Shown piece by piece: positions 36,357 through 45,747 of a DNA stretch of 64,000 bases. The DNA lies in the NCBI GenBank assembly GCA_000697055.1, contig JNDT01002388.1:1-64000 (forward strand), given 5' to 3'. The position numbers and the translations under genes are program-made. Positions within the stretch are counted from its first letter, which is position 1, and the number at the start of each line of letters is the position of its first letter. Under the pieces are notes generated by a model that saw only the letters and a program-made list of their open reading frames with translations, ran no database searches and was not told the DNA's origin. The stretch comes from Saksenaea vasiformis B4078 (taxonomy: Eukaryota; Mucoromycota; Mucoromycetes; Mucorales; Saksenaeaceae).

Positions 36357-37012
36357 ATCATTGGCAGCAGTCCCTAGGGCATTCCTTCTTTCTTCATGAT
36401 TCCCTATTTTCCTTCTTTTACTCATGTAAATAGTATTCTCTAGAGATAAGCAACGGATCCGTTTGAGATCGAAAATAAAAAAAATGGCGTGCTATCCAAT
36501 CAGAGGTGGTTGTTTCTAAAGAGTGATCGAGCTGATAGTAGCACGGGTCGATTCCGATATTCGGCTGTGATTTGATTTTCTGCAAGTCCCAGGGATTCGC
36601 AACATCAAGTGTAGAGTAACACAAGTACGACAAATACATGGATCCTTTATTTGCCCTTTTGGATTAAAAGTGTCTTCTTTCAAAAGGAAGATAGCATAGA
36701 ATACAAACAGACAGCGTTGTGATCCGCAACAAAAGCATGATCCCTGAGATGCATAAGTGATCAGCCAAAAAAAAAAAAAAGATGTGAAAAAATTTTTAAG
36801 CGTTTCATGGAACATCGGGAAAAAATTTAGATGTACCCTGCCAGTTAAGGTGACTCTGTTTTACTGAAATTTTTGTGTTTGATTGGCCATTATTCTACTC
36901 AGATCACTGGAAGGGTACTCATCGCGAGGACCTCCACGGTCACTATAAAAACTATCTCCCTTTTTTCGTCTTTTTTCTTATCTTTACTGCTGTACATCAA
37001 ACAGATCATACT

Positions 37013-38370
37013 ATGCAAAAAATCTGGTGTATCTTGTTTGCACTTGCTACCCTGATTTATTTAGCCCAGGCACAACGTAAGTATATCAACCGTAAATCTG
37101 TCACTCTTTACTTATCATTTCATTTAGATTCGCATGCTGGACATGCCCACGGAGATGAAGCTAGTGCCGAAGAGGCTTGTGAAGCTGAACACGATCATGA
37201 ATACTCGCTTCCTATGCGTGTTGGTTCAATTTTCATTGTTTTGGGAACAAGCGCTATTGGTAATATATATAATTTTGTTTTCAAAAGAAAAACATTGACT
37301 CATTTACTTTTGATGATTAGGTATTTTTGGTCCCATCATTTTACATCGTATCAGCCCTTATTCTCAAGGTGGTATTCGCGACTGGATCTTGACCGTTGGC
37401 AAATTTTGTATGTTTCCTTCTTCAGTATTTTCTTCCAATGCCATCCTAATATCGTATGTCTCCTTGTAGTCGGTACCGGTGTCATCTTGGCTACAGCATT
37501 TGTTCATATGTTGCCTGAATCACTCGAACGTTTCGGTAGCCCTTGTCTCTCTCCAGGATGGCAAACATATCATGCCTTTGCCGGTGTCTTTTGCATGATT
37601 GCTTCCTTTGCATTGCAGTTGCTGGAACTGGGTGCTCTTTCTAACCTCGATCGAATTGCCCAAAAACGTCGTGAACGTGAGCTGGCTAACACGGCTTTGG
37701 AAGGCGGTTCCGACCACAAAGATCTTGCCAGAACTCATTCAGAAACATTGGCAAACGGTCATGACCACAAGGGATTTGCTGACGACGGTCATGTTCATTC
37801 TGCCGGTCTTTTTGAAGACGATCAGTCTGTCAAGAACATCGGTACTTTGATCCTCGAACTGGGTATTGTGATGCACTCTATTATCATTGGTATCACCTTG
37901 GGCACCATTCACACCGATGAATTCACAACCCTACTTATTGCTCTTGTATTCCATCAGGTAAGGAAATTGCACCTGAAGCCACGCAGAAAAAGCCTTACTG
38001 ACGATTTCACTTCTAGTTCTTTGAAGGTATCGCTTTGGGTACCCGAATCAATGATCTCAACTGCAAGTCCTGGTTGAAGCCGCTGGTAATGGGCTTCCTG
38101 TTTATTATCATGACACCTATTGGAATTGCTATCGGCGTTGGTATCCGCGAATCTTTCAACCCAACTTCAAGCTCGTCTGTTCTTGCCCAAGCTATTTTGG
38201 ACTCTCTCTCTGCTGGTATCCTTCTTTACAATGCCTATGTCTCGCTCATGAGCATTGAAATCAACCACAATGCCGGTTTCCGCCAGTCGTCCCTTGTCCG
38301 AAAGACTGTCTGTTTCCTATCCATGTATGTTGGCGCTGGTTTGATGGCTGTCATCGGAACCTGGGCTTAA
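37013..38370 (+). CDS. ZIP family zinc/iron permease
   Basis: ZIP transporters move zinc or iron into the cytoplasm across the plasma membrane or out of organelles. Exons 37013-37076, 37128-37259, 37321-37407, 37470-37957 and 38017-38370 join in frame to 374 residues; introns are 51-62 nt, GT..AG. A signal peptide opens the protein (MQKIWCILFALATLIYLAQA), followed by a His/Asp/Glu-rich external segment (HSHAGHAHGDEASAEEA). Membrane helices include SLPMRVGSIFIVLGTSAIG, GTGVILATAFVHMLPES and FALQLLELGAL. A large His-rich loop (NGHDHKGFADDGHVHSAG) precedes the metal-binding helices IVMHSIIIGITLGTIHTDEF and LIALVFHQFFEGIALGTRI, whose H and E residues are the ZIP signature. The end is AGLMAVIGTWA. 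Layout and length match fungal Zrt1/Zrt2-type proteins. Zinc starvation control is likely by family, but no site was identified. Confidence 0.94.
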
Positions 38371-39069
38371 GTCTATCTTGTACAATTTTACACCTTCTGG
38401 AGGGAAATAGAATTTTTCGTAGTTTACATTAGTTTATAGTATTCCTTTATCCATTCATATCCTTACCATCAATTAATCTCTCGCATAAAGCTCAAATTAC
38501 GTTTCAGATTGATAGCTTCTACGTGTTTCATTATTACTGCGATAGGCTGCCTGAGTTTTCGATCTTGTTAAATACGCGGCTTCAATAGCGATTGTTTAAC
38601 ACAGATTTCGGCTGTGATGGCGTTATAAGAAACGCCTTCCTATTTCTGCCTATCCTCCCTATATGTGGTGTGCTTCAACGCCCTAGATGGAGTTACCCTT
38701 TCAAAAAGGGAAAAAAGAAAGAGAGAAGAATATGTTTATCGATGTTTACGCTTCTTATCTTAAGCGCGTCGCATCATTTGCCTTTACGTGTTAATTTGTG
38801 GATCACATATGGACTAGGTTGCACTAATTCGAGCGGTTTTAGCTTCAAGATGTTTTATTCCAAGGAGAAAACCAAAACATCCCTACTTTTCTCTTCCCAT
38901 AACGTGCCAGATACACTGCGATGCAACAAGTCTGCAGACAGTAGCACAAACTCCGTAATTTTCAATTTGCTATGAATATTATACACTCCACATGCACTCG
39001 ATAAACCCCACTAACACTCTTTGAAATTAGCGGGTGACTCACTATAAACGCACAGAAGCATAGATGCGT
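38371..39069. other. Intergenic region with one copy of a dispersed 58-bp repeat
   Basis: No supported gene. Bases 38911-38968 (core caacaagtctgcagacagta) are about 75-80 percent identical, in the same orientation, to 42290-42347. Confidence 0.5.
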
Positions 39070-40443
39070 TTACTGGTGCACAGCTGGTAATGGAGGTATC
39101 GAGGATTGGCGAGCGGTCTTTGGTCCCATCCAGGTCTCCTTCAGAAAGTGTGGCTCTGGCAGTGGAGATTGACTACCAAACTCACTGTCATCAATGTTTA
39201 TGCCATCTCGCAATATGCGAGCATTTTTCTCAGCAACATCCTCCAACGATTTTGAGTAAAAGCCATCTATATAAGCCAACGATAGACACTTACCTTCAGA
39301 TGGTAAAGCTGGGGCAAGCCAATGTCAAAGAAACACTGGATATCTCTCAACGATAATGGGAACTTGATCGTCCGTCCAACTATCTGCGAGACATAACCTT
39401 CCCCATCCTTATCGAGTTTCAGGGCTATAAGCTGCGCTTTCAAACCTGTGTCAGACAGTTAACGACCAATTTTGTTTCCTTTTTGTTCTCTTTTTTAACT
39501 TACCGCAAGCTTGAAGATTGACAATTGTCAACTTCTTAGCTTGTTCGTGTTTAAGACGGCATTTCTGGATAATATGGTCTAAGATACATTTTGCTTCGAC
39601 GATCACCTTCACGTTATCAACCACCACCTTCCTTCTCAGATAACCAGACTTTGCAAACTCGCAGTTTGATACGTCGTGTTGCCTGAGACCATGAACAAGT
39701 ACTAGGCGCAAGTCAACTTTGAACGCACCACGAGTTAGACTTCCTTGATCTCGAAGAGCTTTTGCTTGAGTGCAGGCACTATTTTCCGTCTCGCCTCTGC
39801 AAAGAGCAGTTTTAAGGAAGTCACCAAACCAAATAGTTTTCTCCTGACTTACGCTCTGAGAGACACTGTCGAGCCCTCGAACACAATTGCAAATATTGGA
39901 CTGAAGAAAAGCCGGAAAATATCGCCCTCAGACATGTCTTTCCAGCTGTCTAACGAATCCTGTTGAAATGCGAAGATTGACAACCTAAAATAAAATAAAA
40001 AATTAATTACAAAGAAGTCTTTACTTACAAGTGAGAGTATATTCTGAATATACGAAGCTCGTCATCAGTTTTCGCCATCGGGAAAAGAGTACTGCAGCAA
40101 TTGCGGAACCGGTCAGCCAGGCGTTTCGACGTAGACTTACAGAAAAAGAAATTCGTCACAGCACTCACTTTTTTCTTTATCTTACTTCATGATCAAGATC
40201 CTCATATATGGTTTCCAAGCACATGGTGTGTCTTCTTACAAGTGAGACTGTTTCGAAACCATTCTGTTCTTGATACTTCTGCCATTTCTTCTTGTCGAAC
40301 TTGACGGTATTGTGATAATCCCAAGACAGATTAATAATAGAATTTAACGTGAGACTAGATACAAGTATTAGAAAGGATTGGAAAAATAACTCTCCTCGAG
40401 ACGCACTATACGAATGCCTTCTTAGCAACGGATAACGATCCAT
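39070..40443 (-). CDS. Copy 2 of a family-expanded hypothetical protein
   Basis: The minus-strand exons join as MAKTDDELRIFRIYSHL (ATG at 40078; an upstream exon from 40443 may precede), LSIFAFQQDSLDSWKDMSEG, DIFRLFFSPIFAIVFEGSTV, SLRAGETENSACTQAKAL, RGAFKVDLRLVLVHGLRQHD, VSNCEFAKSGYLRRKVVVDN, ILDHIIQKCRLKHEQAKKLT and LKAQLIALKLDKDGEGYVSQ. The tail has SLEDVAEKNARILRDGI and ends LPAVHQ. Introns such as gtaagt..tttgcag and gtaagt..acacag keep frame. The last junction needs an intron of only 23-27 nt. The block KVDLRLV..DVSNCEFAKS is shared with the broken copy at 1986-2880. I recall relatives in Mucorales, often many per genome, without a known function. Confidence 0.5.
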
Positions 40444-40944
40444 ATTTAGAATGATCTTTGGCAGCCTGCTCCCATGAGACAGCTAAGACAGACTACAAAG
40501 CTTTTAGCTTCAAGTATCCCAAGGCATGGTCTGATATAGTCGTAGTACTTTGCGATTTGCAGAGCTTCGGGTCACTATATACCTGGCAGATTCAGGGGAT
40601 TCAGCCTTGTCTGTCATCTCTTCATATTTCCGCTTGCGTCTCTGACTCAGCAGCAACTGCAACTGGCACTCTTCCTCCTCACGAGTCCGAACAAGATCTT
40701 CATAGTTTTTATGTGACCTAAACAGACTGTTATACGATCAAATCTTTAAGGATCGTAAGACTTACATGTCGCTATGCAACAACACCTGCTCCGCAGCAAC
40801 GCCGATTTATGCGCGGCGTTTCAATCATTGTTAACGCAAGCGCCGAAGGAATGTTTTAACCCGTTGCTTTCGTCATTCCCAACGTTACTATGTAATCTCC
40901 AATCACTACTCCATTTAATTATCCTAATTGTTGAAGATGATTCA
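40444..40944. other. Spacer between the hypothetical gene and the satellite array
   Basis: No supported gene; a plus-strand frame at 40458-40721 lacks motifs. A G+C-rich patch lies near 40790-40850. Confidence 0.3.
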
Positions 40945-41885
40945 TACGCTTGATACTAGAGGCAATAATGCGTGTGTCACCTGAGCTGATAGTATTAAGC
41001 GATAAAGCGCATGGAGAAGCAATCAATGTGCGTGTCGCCTGAGCTTTGAAATGTGTTTTGTTGGAACAGTCTGTTCTTGCTTTCACCTATGTACAGGTAA
41101 AGAACTGTAGCTGTTATTTCATATATTTTGAGTGCACTAATTCGACGCTCCTTTTTACTGAGGTTGCTTTATGCAGTCTCGTCAAATAGTCTTTTGCAGA
41201 CGACTATGTTCCTACGTTTGATACTAGAGGCAATAATGTGTGTGTCACCTGAGCTGATAGTATTAGGCGATAAAGCGCATGGAGAAGCAATCAATGTGCG
41301 TGTCGCCTGAGCTTTGAAATGTGTTTTGTTGGAACAGTCTGTTCTTGCTTTCACCTATGTACAGGTAAAGAACTGTAGCTGTTATTTCATATATTTTGAG
41401 TGCACTAATTCGACGCTCCTTTTTACTGAGGCTGCTTTATGCAGTCTCGTCAAATAGTCTTTTGCAGACGACTATGTTCCTACGTTTGATACTAGAGGCA
41501 ATAATGTGTGTGTCACCTGAGCTGATAGTATTAGGCGATAAAGCGCATGGAGAAGCAATCAATGTGCGTGTCGCCTGAGCTTTGAAATGTGTTTTGTTGG
41601 AACAGTCTGTTCTTGCTTTCATCTATGTACAGGTAAAGAACTGTAGTTGTTGTTTCATATATTTTGAGTGCACTAATTCGACGCTCCTTTTTACTGAGGC
41701 TGCTTTATGCAGTCTCGTCAAATAGTCTTTTGCAGACGACTATGTTCCTACGTTTGATACTAGAGGCAATAATGTGTGTGTCACCTGAGCTGATAGTATT
41801 AGGCGATAAAGCGCATGGAGAAGCAATCAATGTGCGTGTCGCCTGAGCTTTAAAATGTGCTTTGTTGGAACAGTCTGTTCTTGCC
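40945..41885 (+). repeat. 268-bp tandem satellite, about 3.5 copies
   Basis: Units begin acgtttgatactagaggc at about 40945, 41214, 41482 and 41750, so the period is 268-269 bp. The two middle spacings are exactly 268, and those copies differ at only a few bases. The last unit breaks off near 41885 after gttggaacagtctgttcttg. Within each unit a motif close to GTGYGTGTCRCCTGAGCT occurs twice, about 65 bp apart. Each copy holds the same 60-residue open frame (start MSALIRRSFLLRLLYAVSSN) on the plus strand and a 61-residue one on the minus strand, but these look like by-products of the repeat. Confidence 0.95.
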
Positions 41886-43024
41886 AGTATGACATGGGTC
41901 GCTATGCTGCGATCTGAAAAGCCGATCGAGTCACAGTCGTGGATACAAAACATTCATTGTTTGAACTCAGGGTGCCCACGTACGCAGATCAGAAGGTATG
42001 TGTTTATATCCTGATTTCCTCTAGAATATTTGATGCGGACTGATGAAGAAACTGATGCACACTTGTTTTGGGATCGGGTGAAAATGGATCGCGCCAAATT
42101 TGTGCGATAAGGCTCTTGAACCGTATGTCACTTTCTCAAAGTAGCGTGAATGGGGACAACTCCGTCCTTCTCGAAGCCCGTCCTTTCTTTTATTCGCTTT
42201 ACGTCAGTGGAAATCAGATGGCTAATTGAATTAACAATGCTGAATCAAGTTGGAACATGCAGCAATGAGGCAATTATTGAACATATACATACACTGCGGT
42301 AGAACAAGTCTATAGACAGTAGCGCAGATTCCGCAACTCTCGATTCGTATCTTAAAGTTCTTTGTCATTTCCTTCCCCTTTTCACCATAAATCTGCTGTT
42401 ATGTTACCCACAGATACCGTCTATTGAACGAATTTTTACGCTGCTCTATATAAATTTTGCGTCCATTCAAGAACCAGGTTTGCGCTAAGGAAGGGATGAA
42501 ATATGCGGTTATCAGTATATAAATTGGCGATAAAATAATACTCTACTTACATCAATTTGATCCCCAGATGGACGCAAAATTTATTCGAGCAGCATAAAAG
42601 TCCATTCACAGTAAATGGAAGATACTTTGATGCCAATCCACTTACCCCCGAAGGGCATACCTGCCCAAGAACAGCAGCTTGCCCCGCATCTGACGCGATG
42701 GGGGCAGCAGTAGAGATTATACTGACGCAAGCGCCAGCTTGGATGTTAACGCCGTGCAGAGGACCTGAAGCGATGCAACGTCTGGCGAGGTTCTGTCGTA
42801 CAAGTTGAGTGAGGCTGCGCGTGACAACATTTACTTACCTGGTGGTGAACAATGGGCTACATCACAGCCGAGACAGTTCGGGACAGAGGTCATGCAGGCT
42901 AAAGAATGGACATAAAAACATGAGGAATCCTGTATGTATATAAATTGACATCCTTGCCGGGGATGCCTTTTTGAAAATGATTTATGCATACCGTTAATAC
43001 TGCTCATTTTGGGTGGAACCTACC
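41886..43024. other. Spacer with dispersed repeat and foldback
   Basis: It holds the second copy of the 58-bp dispersed repeat (42290-42347), the foldback at 42441-42592 and an 83-residue plus-strand frame at 42557-42808 without recognisable motifs. Confidence 0.35.
42441..42592. repeat. Foldback with ~25-bp inverted arms
   Basis: Arm 42441-42466 contains ataaattttgcgtccat and arm 42568-42592 contains its reverse complement atggacgcaaaatttat. The arms continue outward (ctgctc / gagcag) with two or three mismatches. The span is about 150 bp with a loop near 100 bp, the size of a small MITE or a transcribed hairpin. No target duplication was identified. Confidence 0.75.
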
Positions 43025-43590
43025 CCTATCTTGAGACTTTTTACTGCTTCCGGCACGGTATTGGGAAATCGATAACTGAAGTACTTCAATGCAAAAATGA
43101 TGCTCTTCTTTCAACGGAACATTTTCCTTGAGACATTCTGACGCCATCCGAGAGTATACTAGAGCCATCACTGAAGTAGCTCAATACAGAAATAACGTTC
43201 TTGTTTCAATGGGACATTTTCCTTATCTCAAGACATTTTTACTGCTTCCGATGGGATACCGAGAAATCCATCACTGAACTACCTCAACGCAGCAACTATT
43301 TCTTGTTTCAATGAGACATTTTCCTTATCTTGAGGCATTTTCATGCCATCCGATGGGATACTGAAAACCCATCACTGAAGCATCTTAATGCAAAACGATG
43401 TTCAATGGAATACCTTCCTTATCTCGAGACATTTTCGTTGCGTCCGAATTAATACCGAGAAATAATCACTGAAGTGCCTCAATGCGAAGATGATATTCTG
43501 GTATCAATGAAGCCTCTCTGTATCTCGAGACATATTTACTCCTTCCGACAGGATATCGAGAAACTCATCACTGAAGCGACTTAACACAAG
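43025..43590. repeat. Degenerate ~97-bp tandem repeat, six copies
   Basis: The phrase (c)ttgagacattttt..ccgat..gggatac..gaaa..atcactgaag recurs with starts near 43030, 43128, 43226, 43329, 43422 and 43522, a period of 93-103 bp. Copies differ by roughly a quarter of their bases. No conserved open frame runs through all copies. Confidence 0.85.
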
Positions 43591-44149
43591 ACTCTGGCTA
43601 TCCAGGCGCGAACTATTCCTTGGATTAACGCAAAACGATCTACTTCCCAGCGCAAAGACGCATCACTTTCCAGTGCAAAAGTTATTCTGCTTGAATGTCT
43701 CATAATATTCATCTGACGCAAACGTTGATTCTAAATCCAGTATTTCAACACCATTTCAAAGTATAACTGTGAATTTCCAGAAGGGAACGGGCCATTATTA
43801 ATGGAGTAAAGCAGGACGGGAATGCCATATGTGCCATTACTAAAGCCAAAGGGTTTGGACGATTGATCGTGCATCGTATTGTAAAACATATCGACAATAC
43901 TAGTTGTGCCCGCTTCTAAACCAAGAGAAGGAAAGTCGGAGAAGATAACCAAACGATCGTGTCGAACCATTGAATGCAACATCCATCGCAGTCCTCGTGT
44001 ACCTCTGGAAGTTCATCACGCGAAGAAAAAAGACTCAAATGCCCGATAATAAGAACGGGAAACCTACGGACACGGGTATACTATACCATATATAGGCGTT
44101 CGGGACACGGGTTACACTATTTTTTGGTGATGTGTAACCAAAAGTCGAG

Positions 44150-44468
44150 TCCGTGTCTATTCGAATACAAACGGACACGGTTTTTTATTATTCGAATGCA
44201 AATGGACATGGTTTTTTACTATTCGAATACAAATGGACACGATTTTTCTATTCGAATACAAATGGACATGTTTTTTTCCTATTCGAATAGAGACGGACAT
44301 GGCATTAAAAATGAACGTGGTTTTTTTCTATTCGAATAAAGATTGACACGGTTTTTTTCATATTCGAATAGAGATAAACACGGTTTGTTCTTATTCGAAT
44401 ACAAAATAGCACGGTTCTTTATATTCGAATAAAGGTGAACACAGCTTCTTCTTATTCGAATAGATGCA
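44150..44468. repeat. 31-bp tandem repeat with TATTCGAATA core, about ten copies
   Basis: TATTCGAATA (or one-base variants) starts near 44158, 44188, 44219, 44249, 44280, 44329, 44361, 44392, 44422 and 44453. It is mostly followed by caaatggacacggttttttt-like sequence, so the unit is 30-32 bp. The core is palindromic (TTCGAA) and the rest holds ACGGACACGG, the same string as the element's terminus. Confidence 0.93.
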
Positions 44469-44690
44469 TATCCTGTCATTTGACTTTAGATATGCGCCAT
44501 TATACCTCTTTTTAAGCGACAAGAAGATATATTGGCGTCGCGCAATCTTATTCGACGAGAAAGACTGCTAATACTATTTAAATTTTAATCTTTTATTTCG
44601 CATCTTTCATTTCATTTCTAATCTTTTCCTTGTCGTTAACTATGCCGTATGTTATAAGTCTGCTACTATCATATCAGCTAGTAACATTTC

Positions 44691-45410
44691 ATGTGTAGTC
44701 GCTCAGCTTGCACTGAATGTCCAAAGACATATGCAAATAATAGTGCGCTCAATCTGCATATTCGTAATATACATAACCCGGATCTTAAGCACGGAAAGCC
44801 AGGACCAAAGCCCAAAGAAAGGACCAGTGACAGTGGGTACAAACGGAATCGGAAGCGAGAACTCGCTTATTACAAAAAGAATTCCGAGAAAATTAATGCT
44901 CGAGAACAGTGAAAAACGGATCCGACAAGCTCATGAATATCATCACCTCAAGCTGATTACTAAGAAAACTACTATTGAAGATCTCTATGGGAAAATTCTC
45001 CAGAATATATCAAACATTTTGGATCAATTTACTGATAAAGAATTTCCGGCACGCTACAGGTACGTCAGATCCTGCATATTCTAAATGTGCTAAATGAAGA
45101 AGAATAATAATAACACCAATAAAAAATTATGCGTTCGTTGAACACGTATATGAGACCGTTTTTCTAGGCGAAGTGCCCGAAGGACAATGGGGATAAAGAA
45201 AAAGAAGAGTGGGACAGCCTGTCTGTTCTAGTTCAGAAACAAGGAAGAGATTCTGTCAAGGATATCTTAAACAAATCTCAGGTCAAATCTATGATCACTC
45301 GAGTCTCATCTCTGTGGACGGCGATGGAAAGGTATGGAAGTCGTAACCGATAGCTCTGACGGTACCGAGGATGAACCTAGTGATCAAGAGGGTTAACGTT
45401 AAATAAATTC
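44691..45410 (+). pseudogene. C2H2 zinc-finger accessory gene in the MULE, frame-broken
   Basis: The first frame (44691-44912) has one finger, CTECPKTYANNSALNLHIRN followed by IH, which fits C-x2-C-x12-H-x4-H. A basic hinge follows (KHGKPGPKPKERTSDSGYKR, ELAYYKKNSEKINAREQ). The protein then continues one frame over (RIRQAHEYHHLKLITKKT, IEDLYGKILQNISNILDQ, FTDKEFPARYR), suggesting a single-base indel near 44910. A donor (gtacgt) and acceptor (tttctag) lead to KCPKDNGDKEKEEWDSLSVL, GRDSVKDILNKSQVKSM and an acidic end near 45400. Its place inside the MULE, convergent with the transposase, suggests a helper or DNA-binding protein. Whether the frame break is real or an assembly error cannot be told. 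Confidence 0.5.
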
Positions 45411-45566
45411 AGGCAAGGCCTCGTTAAATCAATGAAAAACTTTTGACAGTTTGTTATTGATACCCTGACTTCCAACCTAGTACATTGGAAAATTTGCTGC
45501 AATAGTTTGTTCTATCAATGTAGATATTCAGATAATGTATATTAAGAAAGATATTAAAAAAAAGCA

Positions 45567-45630
45567 CAAATAAAAAGAAAATAGAAGGAAAAAAAAGAAA
45601 GAAGAAAGAAAGATAGATAGATAGTTCAAA
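45567..45630. repeat. Purine-rich simple repeat (GAAA/GATA)
   Basis: A run of gaaag/aagaa units ends in gatagatagatag between the two convergent genes of the MULE. It probably lies in the shared 3' region. Confidence 0.8.
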
Positions 45631-45747
45631 AAATGTAGAAGCGGAAAAAAAATAGAGAAGTATAAAAAAGGCAGGTGATTTACAGCAACAAACTAGTAGA
45701 TTTATAGGTTAATAGGCGCCAATATATCAGACATTCTTACATTCCAG

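Noticed and set aside
41128..41953. Identical 60-61 residue frames in each satellite unit
   Set aside because: They repeat because the DNA repeats; no family resemblance or start context suggests translation.
40945..44468. CRISPR-like arrays in the repeat-rich zone
   Set aside because: The arrays are contiguous tandem repeats without unique spacers, and the sequence is eukaryotic.
44279..44479. Minus-strand frame rich in LYSN/LFE repeats
   Set aside because: It is a translation of the 31-bp array, not a protein gene; kept only as evidence of similarity to the MULE end.
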